From Nitrogeniibacter sp050293885 (lineage in GTDB: Bacteria > Pseudomonadota > Gammaproteobacteria > Burkholderiales > Rhodocyclaceae): a stretch of DNA of 64,000 nucleotides. Numbering within the stretch: position 1 is the stretch's first letter; every line of letters begins with the position of its first letter. The notes under the pieces are model-generated. The model made no database searches. It saw nothing but the letters and a program-made list of their open reading frames with translations, and had not been told where the DNA came from. Made by a program: the position numbers and the translations under genes. The DNA lies in contig JBNKNO010000002.1 of the NCBI GenBank assembly GCA_050293885.1, forward strand, positions 1-64,000, read 5' to 3'. Shown here in pieces: positions 26,420-35,679 of the stretch.

Positions 26420-27748
26420 TCAATCTTTGTCTGCAAACGGGTTGCTCGATGAACGGAATTGTATCCGCAACGGCGTTCCTTGCAGTTTGAACGCTTCCAT
26501 AAAGGTGCGGGACAAGTAGCGGGCGTAGCTGTCGGGCACGTTGTCGAGCCCCGAACCATGAATGACGATAATCGGCGGGTTGCTCCCACCTTGGTGAGCG
26601 TACCGCATCTTGGGGCGGAAGCCGCGGGCGCGTGGCGGCGCCTGCTTGATGACCGCTTCCTGCAAGGTCCGTGTCAGGCGTGGCGTGGACATCTTGGCCA
26701 TGGCCGCCGCGTAGGCACTATCCACGGACTTGAGCAACCCGCCGATCCCCTGTGACTTGAGGGCGGAGATGGTGTGCGTGCGCGCAAAGCCGAGGAAATG
26801 CAGCTTGCGCGCCATCGCCTCTTTCAGTTGCTCACGCGCATAGTCATCGACACTGTCCCACTTGTTGATCGCCACCACCAGCGCACGACCGGCATCGAGT
26901 ACGAATCCCGCGATGTGGGCGTCCTGATCGGAGATATCCTGGCTGGCATCGAGCACCAGCACCGCCACATTGGCCTCTTCGATGGCCTGGAGCGTCTTGA
27001 TGACCGAAAACTTCTCGACCGCCTCGAACACCTTGCCCTTGCGACGCAGGCCGGCGGTATCAATCAGCGTGTAGTGCTTTCCGTTACGCTCGAAGGGCAC
27101 GGCGATGGCATCGCGAGTGGTGCCCGGCATGTTGAACGCGATCAGCCGCTCCTCGCCCAGCAGCGTGTTGATGAGCGTCGACTTGCCAACGTTGGGGCGA
27201 CCGACGATCGCCACCTTGGGGCCACGATCGGGATCTTCGTCCTCGGGCTCGTCCGGAGGCAGATCAGCGAAGATTTCGTCGAGCAACGGGCGTACGCCGT
27301 CGCCGTGTGCAGCTGAAATCACCAGCGGATCACCCAGACCCAGCGCATGAAACTCCGCGCCGACGAGGCTCCGGTTCATGCCCTCGCCCTTGTTGACGAC
27401 GAGGAACACCGGCCGGTTGGCACGACGCAGACGCGCGGCAATCTGCTCGTCATGCGGCGTCAGGCCGGAACGGCCGTCGACCAGGAACAGCAGCACGTCA
27501 GCCTCGGCAATGGCCTGCTCGGCCTGCCGCGCCATCTCGTGCATGATGCCATCCTTGGCCACGGGGTCGAAACCGGCCGTATCGACCACCAGATAGTCAC
27601 GATCGCCCATGCGACCAATGCCGAAATGGCGGTCACGCGTGAGGCCGGGCTGATCGGCCACCAGCGCGTCACGGCTGCGCGTGAGCCGATTGAAAAGGGT
27701 CGACTTGCCGACATTGGGGCGACCGACAAGAACGAGCGTAGGTTTCAC
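26420..27748 (-). CDS. der: Ribosome-assembly GTPase Der (EngA)
   Basis: Double GTPase for late 50S maturation. 442 residues with two G domains: the first with GRPNVGKST near residue 8 and DTAGF, the second with GRPNVGKST near 184, DTAGL and NKWD, then a C-terminal KH-like domain (RGFRPKMRYAHQGG). Last gene of the ndk-to-der operon, 15 bp after bamB. Confidence 0.98.
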   Translation of the reverse strand: MKPTLVLVGRPNVGKSTLFNRLTRSRDALVADQPGLTRDRHFGIGRMGDRDYLVVDTAGFDPVAKDGIMHEMARQAEQAIAEADVLLFLVDGRSGLTPHDEQIAARLRRANRPVFLVVNKGEGMNRSLVGAEFHALGLGDPLVISAAHGDGVRPLLDEIFADLPPDEPEDEDPDRGPKVAIVGRPNVGKSTLINTLLGEERLIAFNMPGTTRDAIAVPFERNGKHYTLIDTAGLRRKGKVFEAVEKFSVIKTLQAIEEANVAVLVLDASQDISDQDAHIAGFVLDAGRALVVAINKWDSVDDYAREQLKEAMARKLHFLGFARTHTISALKSQGIGGLLKSVDSAYAAAMAKMSTPRLTRTLQEAVIKQAPPRARGFRPKMRYAHQGGSNPPIIVIHGSGLDNVPDSYARYLSRTFMEAFKLQGTPLRIQFRSSSNPFADKD

Positions 27749-27763
27749 TTGGTTGTTTTCTCT

Positions 27764-28912
27764 TCAGCGCGCGTCAAGGACGAAAATATGGCCGCCCTGC
27801 GTCTGCACGACAGCGGCGTCGCCGAGCGCCCGCGGCGCCACACGCACGGCACTGCCGTCGGTCTCGACCCGGCCGATGAAGGCGCCGTTGTCGCGATTGA
27901 GCACATGGACATACCCCTCGACGTCGCCCACCAGCACACCGACGCTGTTGACCAGCGGCGCACTGAGTTGGCGCAAACCGAGTTTGTCCTGCCGCCAGAT
28001 GCTGGCACCGCTAAAGGCGTCGAGCGCTGACACGGCGTCGCTCTCTTCTGAAACATAGACCTGACGCGCGTCGCGTGCGATGCCGGCACTGGACGAAATC
28101 GGCCGGCTCCAGACAGTCTTGCCATTGGTGATGTCGAAGCAGGAGACACGCCCTTGGTAGGTCGCGGCACACAGATTCTGTCGATGCAGCACCGGCACCC
28201 CGGTGACATCGGCAATGCGCTCAATCTCGGTGCTGCCGTTGGGGAAAGCCACCGTCAGCTCCCAAATCAGGGTGCCATTATTGAGATTGATAGCGGCCAG
28301 TTTGCCGCCGGGAAAACCCGTCACGGCCACATTCTGGTCGATCAGCATGCCCGACTGGGTCCGCAGCGTCAGCGGCGGCGTCGTGCGTTTGTAGGTCCAT
28401 TTGATCTCGCCGCGCTCGCGATCGAGCCCGAACAGTCGGTTATCGGAACTGCGCACCACAACGAAATCGCGCGCCACGGCAGGCGCCGCGAGCACTTCGG
28501 CATTCACCGCGGCACGCCAGCGTTCAGCACCCGTCGCACCATCGAGCGCAACAACCTCACCGCGACCGTTGGCCACCACGGCGAGGCTATCATCCGCACC
28601 CACACCGGCCGTCAACCCGCCTTCGACGGTGACGCGCCAGCGCTGCTGGCCGTTCTCGCCAAAGCGCGCCACCACGCCATCCTCACCCGCGGCGAGTACC
28701 TCGTTGCCGACAATGGCGGGCTCGAAATTGTAGATACCCGCATCCCCCACGCTGGCGGACCAACGCTTGGCGAACGTCACGGTCGGGGTGATCTGCGGCA
28801 ACGGCGCCATCTCGGGGCCAGAACTGGCAAACGGATTGAGCGACGAACACGCAGACAAGGACAGCGCAGCGACGACGGGCAAGACGCGCAGACACATGGA
28901 TTTCACGGTCAC
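27764..28912 (-). CDS. bamB: Outer-membrane assembly lipoprotein BamB
   Basis: Lipoprotein of the BAM complex that folds outer-membrane proteins. 382 residues from a GTG at 28912 that has GGGAGG six bases upstream and overlaps the yfgM stop. The lipobox LSAC puts the lipidated cysteine at 22. The rest is an eight-bladed PQQ-like propeller (ALDGATGAERW, GLDRERGEIKW). GTG at 28906 and ATG at 28897 are less likely starts. Confidence 0.95.
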   Translation of the reverse strand: MTVKSMCLRVLPVVAALSLSACSSLNPFASSGPEMAPLPQITPTVTFAKRWSASVGDAGIYNFEPAIVGNEVLAAGEDGVVARFGENGQQRWRVTVEGGLTAGVGADDSLAVVANGRGEVVALDGATGAERWRAAVNAEVLAAPAVARDFVVVRSSDNRLFGLDRERGEIKWTYKRTTPPLTLRTQSGMLIDQNVAVTGFPGGKLAAINLNNGTLIWELTVAFPNGSTEIERIADVTGVPVLHRQNLCAATYQGRVSCFDITNGKTVWSRPISSSAGIARDARQVYVSEESDAVSALDAFSGASIWRQDKLGLRQLSAPLVNSVGVLVGDVEGYVHVLNRDNGAFIGRVETDGSAVRVAPRALGDAAVVQTQGGHIFVLDAR

Positions 28913-29562
28913 TTGGCACCTCCCGGAAGCGCGTCACGCTTCAGACGAATGATCTCCGCACTGCGATCACCCGCGACCGCGTTGACCGCGGCGGCCTCGA
29001 GCGCCTTGTCGTAGGCGGCACGTGCCTCGTCGATCTTGCCGGCCGCCGCCAGCACGTCGCCAAGCAAGTCTTGATGGCGCACCGTCAAAGACTCGCCAGG
29101 TGCTTGCGCCAGCAAGGACTGGGCCGCGTCGAGCTCACCCGCATCGAGCTTGACGGCCGCCAGTCGCAGCCGGGCAATGTCCTGCATCGCCGGAAGGTCT
29201 GCGTTCGCCATGACCCACTCCAGCGCCAGCGCGGCGTTAGCCCAATCACCGGCATCGGCCTGTGCCTTGGCCGACAGCATCGCTGCCATGCTGGCATAAG
29301 CAGAGCTGGAATACTTTTCGAGAATCTGGCCGGCCGCCTGACGCGCCCCGGCAGCGTCGTGCTGGCTCACGGCGTTTTGCACCACGGCGTACAAGGCGGC
29401 CGCTTCAGCCGAGTCGCTGCGCTGATACGACTTCCAGCCCAAGACGCCAACCACCGCCACCACCACCGCCAACACGGCGCCAACGATGGTGTTCCCGTAC
29501 GTCGCCCACCAGGCCTTCAGTTCGGCGAGTTGTTCCTGTTCTTCGAGGTCATACACTGCCAT
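28909..29562 (-). CDS. yfgM: YfgM-family translocon-associated TPR protein
   Basis: Ancillary SecYEG subunit that links translocation with periplasmic chaperones. 217 residues from the ATG at 29562, which overlaps the hisS end by 14 bp. Cytoplasmic N-terminus MAVYDLEEQEQLAELKAWW is the family signature, followed by one membrane helix (about 24-46) and a periplasmic TPR-like helical domain. Confidence 0.93.
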   Translation of the reverse strand: MAVYDLEEQEQLAELKAWWATYGNTIVGAVLAVVVAVVGVLGWKSYQRSDSAEAAALYAVVQNAVSQHDAAGARQAAGQILEKYSSSAYASMAAMLSAKAQADAGDWANAALALEWVMANADLPAMQDIARLRLAAVKLDAGELDAAQSLLAQAPGESLTVRHQDLLGDVLAAAGKIDEARAAYDKALEAAAVNAVAGDRSAEIIRLKRDALPGGAK

Positions 29563-30844
29563 CGTCGTCTTCCACGGTAAAAAGGAGGTCGGCCAATCGA
29601 TCGGCCAGTTCATCGGCGGCAACACGCAGTTGCTCGCCGCCGTCGCGCAAGGGCTTGAGCGTCACTTCGCCCGCCTGCGCCTCGTCATCACCGATGATCA
29701 CGGCGCAGGGAGCGCCCGACGCATCGGCCTTCTTCATTTGTGACTTGAAACTGCCACCGCCGCAATGGAGCACGGTGGCGAAACCTTGCGTGCGCAACCC
29801 TTCGGCCACGCCGAAGGCCATGCGATCGGCCAGTTCACCCTGATGCACCACATAAACGTCGGGCACCTCACGCTCCGGCTCCCCGCCCGAGGCCTGCCAC
29901 AGGGCCAGCAAACGCTCCACGCCCATGGCAAAACCGGTGGCAGGCGCACTCTTGCCGCCGAGTTGCTCGATCAGGCCGTCGTAGCGGCCACCGGCGCACA
30001 CCGTGCCCTGTGCGCCGAGCTGGTCGGTCACCCATTCGAACACCGTGCGGTTGTAATAATCGAGGCCACGCACCAAACGCGGGTTGATCGTGTAGGGCAG
30101 GCCGGCATCCTTGAGGACGGCTTGCACGCCCTCAAAATGCGTGCGCGATTCCTCACCCAGGAAGGCATCGAGCCGCGGCGCCCCCTCGACCAGCGTCTGC
30201 ATGTCGGGATTCTTGGTATCGAGAATGCGCAGCGGATTGCTGTACAGACGGCGGTTGGCGTCTTCGTCGAGCTCATCCTTGTGCGCTTCGAAATACGCGA
30301 TCAGCGCCGTCCGGTGGGCGGCGCGCTCTTCGGCTGAACCCAGCGAATTCAACTCGAGGCGAATGTCTTCCAGGCCGAGATCGTCCCACAGCCGCGCACA
30401 CATGAGAATGAGTTCCGCATCGATGTCCGGCCCTTCGAAGCCGAGCGCTTCGGCGCCGATCTGGTGGAACTGGCGATAGCGCCCCTTTTGCGGCCGCTCG
30501 TGACGAAACATGGGGCCGTAGTAGTACAGCCGCTTCGGTCCGGAGTGCAGCAGACTGTGTTGCAACGTGGCGCGCACACACGAGGCGGTGCTCTCGGGGC
30601 GCAGCGTGAGGTGCTCGCCATTGAGCGCGTCTTCGAAGGAGTACATCTCCTTTTCGACGATGTCCGTCACCTCGCCGATGGCGCGCTTGAACAGCGGCGT
30701 CGGCTCGACAATCGGCGTGCGGATCGGACGATAGCCATAGCATTTGAGCCAGTCGCGAATGAGCGCCTCGAACTGCTCCCAGGTTTCGGCTTCGTCCAGA
30801 AAAATGTCGTTCATGCCGCGCACGGCACGCAAACTTCGACTCAT
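29549..30844 (-). CDS. hisS: Histidyl-tRNA synthetase
   Basis: Class II aminoacyl-tRNA synthetase, 431 residues from the ATG at 30844. Motif 2 is seen in YYYGPMFRHERPQKGRYRQF (20 residues), histidine-binding blocks in LVRGLDYYNRTVFEW, and motif 3 in GFAMGVERLLAL. The C-terminal anticodon-binding domain is complete. The longer frame upstream enters the ispG spacer and is not family-like. Confidence 0.98.
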   Translation of the reverse strand: MSRSLRAVRGMNDIFLDEAETWEQFEALIRDWLKCYGYRPIRTPIVEPTPLFKRAIGEVTDIVEKEMYSFEDALNGEHLTLRPESTASCVRATLQHSLLHSGPKRLYYYGPMFRHERPQKGRYRQFHQIGAEALGFEGPDIDAELILMCARLWDDLGLEDIRLELNSLGSAEERAAHRTALIAYFEAHKDELDEDANRRLYSNPLRILDTKNPDMQTLVEGAPRLDAFLGEESRTHFEGVQAVLKDAGLPYTINPRLVRGLDYYNRTVFEWVTDQLGAQGTVCAGGRYDGLIEQLGGKSAPATGFAMGVERLLALWQASGGEPEREVPDVYVVHQGELADRMAFGVAEGLRTQGFATVLHCGGGSFKSQMKKADASGAPCAVIIGDDEAQAGEVTLKPLRDGGEQLRVAADELADRLADLLFTVEDDDGSV

Positions 30845-30872
30845 GCTTTGTCTTTCTTCTAATAGGTGCGGG

Positions 30873-32129
30873 TCAGCCCGCTTTTCTGTTGTATCGCGTG
30901 GCCACGTAGTCATCGACAAGCGCCTGAAACTCCGCGGCAATATTGTCGCCACGCAAGGTGACACGCTTTTCGCCATCGACATAGACCGGCGCTGCTGGTG
31001 TCTCGCCGGTGCCCGGCAGGGAAATACCGATATCAGCGTGCTTGCTCTCGCCCGGCCCGTTCACCACACAGCCCATCACCGCCAGCGTCATGTTCTCGAC
31101 GCCGTCGTATTCCTCGCGCCACTTGGGCATCTGCTCACGCACGTGGGACTGAATCTTCGAGGCCAGTTCCTGGAAAAAGGTACTGGTGGTGCGACCGCAT
31201 CCCGGGCAGGCGGTGACCATGGGCGTGAACGCGCGCAACCCCATCGTCTGCAGAATCTCCTGGGCGACCACCACTTCCTGCGTGCGGCTTCCGTTCGGTT
31301 CCGGCGTCAGCGAGATGCGGATGGTGTCGCCAATGCCTTCCTGCAGCAACACCGCCAGCGCGGCCGTGGACGCGACGATCCCCTTCGAACCCATGCCGGC
31401 CTCGGTCAGACCGAGATGCAGCGGATAGTCGCAACGCTGCGCCAGATCGCGATAGACCGCGATCAGATCCTGCACGCTCGACACCTTGGCCGAGAGGATG
31501 ATGCGATCGCCCGGCAAGCCGACTTGCTCGGCCTGCGCGGCCGATTCGAGCGCCGAGGTCACGAGTGCCTCGCGCATCACCGCGCCGGCATCGAGCGGCT
31601 CGGCGCGACGCGCGTTCTCATCCATGACCCGCGCCATCACCGCCTGATCGAGACTGCCCCAGTTCACGCCGATGCGCACCGGCTTGTCGTACTTGCAAGC
31701 GATCTCGACAATCGACGCAAACTGCGTGTCGCGTTTGACCCCAGCCCCCACGTTGCCCGGATTGATACGCAACTTGGCGAGCACTCGGGCGCATTCGGGC
31801 ACGTCGGTCAGCAAGCGATGGCCGTTGTAATGGAAGTCGCCCACGAGCGGTACATCCACATTCATGCGCAGCAGCTGCTCGTGAATTTTCGGCACGGCGC
31901 GCGCGGCGTCCTCGTTGTTGACGGTGATGCGCACCATCTCCGAACCGGCACGCGCCAGTTCGGCCACCTGAATGGCGGTGGCAATGTGGTCAGCGGTGTC
32001 GGTGTTGGTCATCGACTGCACGACAACGGGGGCACCGCCGCCCACGCGCACGTCGCCGACGCGCACCTGGCGGGTTTCCCGACGCGTGGCTGCGCGACCG
32101 GCAATCGATGGTTTCAAGGCTGCGCTCAC
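30873..32129 (-). CDS. ispG: (E)-4-hydroxy-3-methylbut-2-enyl-diphosphate synthase
   Basis: 4Fe-4S enzyme of the MEP isoprenoid pathway that makes HMBPP. 418 residues from a GTG at 32129 overlapping the rodZ stop by 4 bp (GTGA). TIM-barrel blocks VQSMTNTDT and LRINPGNVG are present. Cluster cysteines are in CPGCGRT and GCVVNGPGES. Confidence 0.97.
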   Translation of the reverse strand: MSAALKPSIAGRAATRRETRQVRVGDVRVGGGAPVVVQSMTNTDTADHIATAIQVAELARAGSEMVRITVNNEDAARAVPKIHEQLLRMNVDVPLVGDFHYNGHRLLTDVPECARVLAKLRINPGNVGAGVKRDTQFASIVEIACKYDKPVRIGVNWGSLDQAVMARVMDENARRAEPLDAGAVMREALVTSALESAAQAEQVGLPGDRIILSAKVSSVQDLIAVYRDLAQRCDYPLHLGLTEAGMGSKGIVASTAALAVLLQEGIGDTIRISLTPEPNGSRTQEVVVAQEILQTMGLRAFTPMVTACPGCGRTTSTFFQELASKIQSHVREQMPKWREEYDGVENMTLAVMGCVVNGPGESKHADIGISLPGTGETPAAPVYVDGEKRVTLRGDNIAAEFQALVDDYVATRYNRKAG

Positions 32130-33106
32130 TTCAGTGTCAGCCTTGCCACACTGACTTTCGTGTGCGTTTCCAGATCCACCGGCTCACCCCTGTATTCGAG
32201 CGAGACCTCCTTGGCGTTGCCCACCACCAACTTGAACGGCGGATTGCCCTGCACTTCCTGCACGGAACCGGGCCGGTTGGTGCGCGAGAAGATGATCTTG
32301 TCCGATGCGTCACGCACTTCGACCCACGATTCGCCACTGAAGCGAAAAACCAGCCGGGGCGTGGTATCCACCACCGCGGGCGCTTCGCTCTCGGGCGCGG
32401 GGGTCTCAGCGGGGGCCTCGACCGCCTCGGTCGCCTCGGTCGATGGCGTCGGGGCTTCGGCCGGCATCACGGCCTCTTGCAGCGGCGGCGGCGCACTTTC
32501 CGCCGCACTCGGCGCGGCGGCTTCCGGGTTGAGCGCCGCGCTCGGCTCGCTGGGTGCATCGTCGGGAATCACCACCGGCGCCAGATCGAGACTGGGCGGC
32601 ACGGGCGTTACCGCGGCAGGCGCCACGGGCGTTTCGATGGCCTCGCGGGTATCGGTGATCTCTCGCGGTTGCGCAAACCAGTTGAAATACCACCCCGCGA
32701 CAACCACGCCGAGCAACAGCAGCGCAATCAGTGCAATGGGCATGGCGGAGGGCCGCAAACCACCGTCACCGGCCGGCATGGTGCCTTCGGCGTTGCATAC
32801 GGGCGCCAGTTCGGGCGAACCGACGCCATCGGTCTGCGCCAGCGACTCAAGCAAGGGCTCCGGATCAAGGCCGAGCACCTTGGCGTAGTTGCGCAAGAAC
32901 CCGCGCGCAAATGCCGCGCCCGGCAAAGTATCGAAACGTTCGGCCTCAAGCGCATCGACCTGGCGCTGGGTCAGCTTCAAGACCTGAGCGACGTCGGCCA
33001 CGGTGTACCCGTGCGCCTCCCGGGTCGTGCGCAGCAGTTCGCCCACGCCGGAGGCCGGTGCCTCAAGCGCCTGATCCGCATCCATGGTGCCGAAAGCATC
33101 GCTCAC
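32126..33106 (-). CDS. rodZ: RodZ-like cytoskeleton protein with HTH
   Basis: Links MreB to the cell-wall elongation machinery. 326 residues from a GTG at 33106 that overlaps pilF by 4 bp and has GAAGGA upstream. Cytoplasmic Xre-type HTH (GELLRTTREAHGYTVADVAQ, about residues 20-39), one membrane helix near 125-143, a long proline/alanine/glutamate-rich periplasmic linker, and the C-terminal DUF4115 beta domain (LVFRFSGESWVEVRDA). Confidence 0.93.
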   Translation of the reverse strand: MSDAFGTMDADQALEAPASGVGELLRTTREAHGYTVADVAQVLKLTQRQVDALEAERFDTLPGAAFARGFLRNYAKVLGLDPEPLLESLAQTDGVGSPELAPVCNAEGTMPAGDGGLRPSAMPIALIALLLLGVVVAGWYFNWFAQPREITDTREAIETPVAPAAVTPVPPSLDLAPVVIPDDAPSEPSAALNPEAAAPSAAESAPPPLQEAVMPAEAPTPSTEATEAVEAPAETPAPESEAPAVVDTTPRLVFRFSGESWVEVRDASDKIIFSRTNRPGSVQEVQGNPPFKLVVGNAKEVSLEYRGEPVDLETHTKVSVARLTLK

Positions 33107-33915
33107 TGGTATTTTCCTTCGATCAGCTTCTGATACTCGGGCGAGGTCGGGAAGCGGCTCTTGAGCTGGCTCGCATAGCTCGCTTCCGCATCGTGCGCAC
33201 CCCGCGCCCGCTCCACCCTCACGCCCAGCCACAGGGACTCCGCAGTCGCGTGCCCGCGCTGGTGGGCGGTACTGAGGTAGGTATGCGCCGCTTCATAGTT
33301 CTTTCGGCGCATCGCGATCGCCGCGAGGTTCAGCAAGGCCTGAATATTGTTCCCGTCGGCCCGCACGGCACGGCGGAAATAGTCCTCTGCCGCTTCGTCC
33401 TTGCCCTGCGCAGCGAGGCACAAACCGCTGTTGGTCAGCGGTCGGGTCACTGCGTCGTAATAGGGGTTGCGCGCGGCCAGCGCCAGGCGTTTCAGTCCGG
33501 CATCGTATTGTTTCTGAACACACAGAAACCAGCCGTAGCTGTTGTTGATTTCCGGATCGCCCGGTGCGAGCTGGGCGGCGCGTTCGAAACTGGCCTGCGC
33601 CGTGCCGACATCGCCCAGCGCCATCAGCACCAGCGCGTTGAGATGATGTGCCGGCGCGTAGCTGCTGTCGTAGCCGATGGCTTCACGCGCTTCGTCCAGC
33701 GCGGTGCCATAACGACTCGACGTGTAATACGCCATCCCGAGGTCGGTGTGGATTTTGGCGCGTTTCTGCGCTTGGGTGGTCACCGGCCGGTCCGCCGCCG
33801 GCCGCTGGATTTCAGCGGAGGTGGTCGGCGAACCTGACTGGGTCGGATTGGTGACGCACCCGGCCACCGCCAGACCCGCCACGATTGCAAAGGCAAGAAC
33901 TTTCCGTTGTGTCAT
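33103..33915 (-). CDS. pilF: Type IV pilus secretin pilotin PilF/PilW
   Basis: TPR lipoprotein that brings the PilQ secretin to the outer membrane. 270 residues; lipobox VAGC with C20, a disordered stretch to about 50, then at least five TPR repeats (YAPAHHLNALVLMALGDVGT, INNSYGWFLCVQKQYD). It overlaps rlmN by 4 bp. Located in the standard rlmN-pilF-rodZ order. Confidence 0.93.
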   Translation of the reverse strand: MTQRKVLAFAIVAGLAVAGCVTNPTQSGSPTTSAEIQRPAADRPVTTQAQKRAKIHTDLGMAYYTSSRYGTALDEAREAIGYDSSYAPAHHLNALVLMALGDVGTAQASFERAAQLAPGDPEINNSYGWFLCVQKQYDAGLKRLALAARNPYYDAVTRPLTNSGLCLAAQGKDEAAEDYFRRAVRADGNNIQALLNLAAIAMRRKNYEAAHTYLSTAHQRGHATAESLWLGVRVERARGAHDAEASYASQLKSRFPTSPEYQKLIEGKYQ

Positions 33916-35009
33916 GAGCGCAGTGCGTTTCCGGGTTGGAGAATCTGGGTTCGACGCGTCTTGTCGAGCACCTGCCCGGCCAATTGGCCACAGGCGGCGT
34001 CGACGTCATCGCCACGCGTCTTGCGGGTCGTTGCAACGATTCCCGCATCCTGCAGGATACCGGCAAAGCGACGAATTCGCTCCGCCGGCGACCGGCGATA
34101 CGGCGACTTCGGAAACGGGTTGAACGGGATCAGGTTGTACTTGCACGGCACCTCGCGCGCGATGGCAACGAGTTCATGCGCATGCGCGTCCGAATCATTC
34201 ACCCCGTCGAGCATGACGTACTCGAAGGTCACGAAATCGCGCGGTGCGGCAGTGAGATAGCGCTGGCAGGCCGCCAGCAACTCACGCAGCGGATATTTCT
34301 GGTTGATGGGCACGAGCTCGTCGCGCAGCGCATCGTTGGGGGCGTGCAGGGAAACCGCGAGCGCCACCGGACAGGCTTCGCGCAGACGATCCATGGCCGG
34401 CACGATCCCCGAGGTGGACACCGTGACACGGCGGCGCGACAGGCCATAGGCGTGATCGTCGAGCATCAGGCGCAAGGCGACGATGACGTTGTCGAGGTTG
34501 GCCAGCGGCTCACCCATCCCCATCATCACCACATTGCTGATGACGCGCTCGCCGTCGGCGGTCGCGCCCAGCAAGCGATTGGCCAGCCACAACTGCCCGA
34601 TGATTTCGGCCGTCGTCAGATTGCGGTTGAAACCCTGCTTGCCTGTCGAGCAAAACGAGCAATCGAGCGCACAACCGGCCTGCGACGAGATGCACAGGGT
34701 GCCGCGATTGGTCTCGGGAATGAACACGCTCTCGATCGCGTTGGCATTGCCGACATCGAGCAGCCACTTGCGGGTGCCGTCTTCCGAGACGGAATCGCGT
34801 ATCGGCTGTGGCACCACAATGCATGCGTCCTCGGCCAGCGACGCGCGCAAGGCCTTGGCCACATCGGTCATCTGCGCAAAGTCGCTGACGCCGAATCGAT
34901 GGATCCAGCGCATCACCTGCTTGGCGCGAAACGGCTTTTCGCCACGCGCGGCAAACCAGTCGATGAGCCCATCGACGTCGAAATCCAGCAGGTTGACCTT
35001 GTTCGTCAT
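33912..35009 (-). CDS. rlmN: Dual-specificity RNA methyltransferase RlmN
   Basis: Radical-SAM enzyme that makes m2A2503 in 23S rRNA and m2A37 in some tRNAs. 365 residues from the ATG at 35009 (AGGAAACACG upstream). Cluster cysteines C113, C117 and C120 (CALDCSFC), catalytic C106 in TLCISSQAG, and the second catalytic cysteine in the C-terminal DAACGQL. Confidence 0.97.
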   Translation of the reverse strand: MTNKVNLLDFDVDGLIDWFAARGEKPFRAKQVMRWIHRFGVSDFAQMTDVAKALRASLAEDACIVVPQPIRDSVSEDGTRKWLLDVGNANAIESVFIPETNRGTLCISSQAGCALDCSFCSTGKQGFNRNLTTAEIIGQLWLANRLLGATADGERVISNVVMMGMGEPLANLDNVIVALRLMLDDHAYGLSRRRVTVSTSGIVPAMDRLREACPVALAVSLHAPNDALRDELVPINQKYPLRELLAACQRYLTAAPRDFVTFEYVMLDGVNDSDAHAHELVAIAREVPCKYNLIPFNPFPKSPYRRSPAERIRRFAGILQDAGIVATTRKTRGDDVDAACGQLAGQVLDKTRRTQILQPGNALRS

Positions 35010-35037
35010 CGTGTTTCCTGCTCCGCTGCAAATGGAA

Positions 35038-35060
35038 TCGGCCCGCTGACCGGGCCGACC
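35038..35060 (-). terminator. Possible terminator or attenuator after ndk
   Basis: On the minus strand TCGGCCCG-GTCA-GCGGGCCGA-type hairpin lies 25 nt after the ndk stop, followed by TTCCATTT. The tail is weak, so partial read-through into rlmN is likely. Confidence 0.5.
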
Positions 35061-35084
35061 CACTGGGCGCGGAGCGCGCGGGTA

Positions 35085-35510
35085 TCAGCGGCTATAGACG
35101 TTCATACCCGGGAAGAAGAAGGCGATTTCCACGGCGGCGGTGTCGGCCGCATCGGAGCCATGCACGGCATTGGCGTCGATGGACTCGGCGAAATCGGCGC
35201 GGATGGTACCGGCAGCGGCTTCTTTCGGGTTGGTGGCGCCCATCAGCTCGCGGTTCTTGGCGATCGCGCCTTCACCTTCGAGCACCTGGATCATCACCGG
35301 ACCGGAGGTCATGAACTCGACCAGATCCTTGAAGAACGGGCGCTCTTTGTGCACGGCATAGAACTGCCCCGCTTCCTGGGAAGACAGGTGAGCCATCTTC
35401 GACGCGATGATCTTCAGACCGGCGTCTTCAAAGCGCTGATAGATCTTGCCGATCACGTTCTTGGCGACAGCGTCGGGCTTGATGATGGACAGGGTGCGTT
35501 CAATTGCCAT
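35085..35510 (-). CDS. ndk: Nucleoside diphosphate kinase
   Basis: Balances NTP/NDP pools by phosphate transfer through H117 (NAVHGSD, 115-119). 141 residues from the ATG at 35510; normal length. Glycine-rich GTIRADF follows the family pattern. First gene of the ndk-rlmN-pilF-rodZ-ispG-hisS-yfgM-bamB-der run. Confidence 0.98.
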   Translation of the reverse strand: MAIERTLSIIKPDAVAKNVIGKIYQRFEDAGLKIIASKMAHLSSQEAGQFYAVHKERPFFKDLVEFMTSGPVMIQVLEGEGAIAKNRELMGATNPKEAAAGTIRADFAESIDANAVHGSDAADTAAVEIAFFFPGMNVYSR

Positions 35511-35679
35511 GATGGGATTGCTCCAAAACGTCTTAAGTGGTTCAACAAAAAGAATAACGCGACATTCTATCAACAATCCGCGACATCTCCCATCACTCAC
35601 CCCGGCAAAAATCGGGGGTCCTGCCGCGGCCAATGCGTAACAACAGGTAAGCATCGGGTGCGACCCGACCACCGTCGGC

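Noticed and set aside
30744..32888. 714-codon plus-strand frame across hisS, ispG and rodZ
   Set aside because: Antisense shadow of conserved genes; low-complexity Ser/Gly/Ala tail reflects the rodZ linker.
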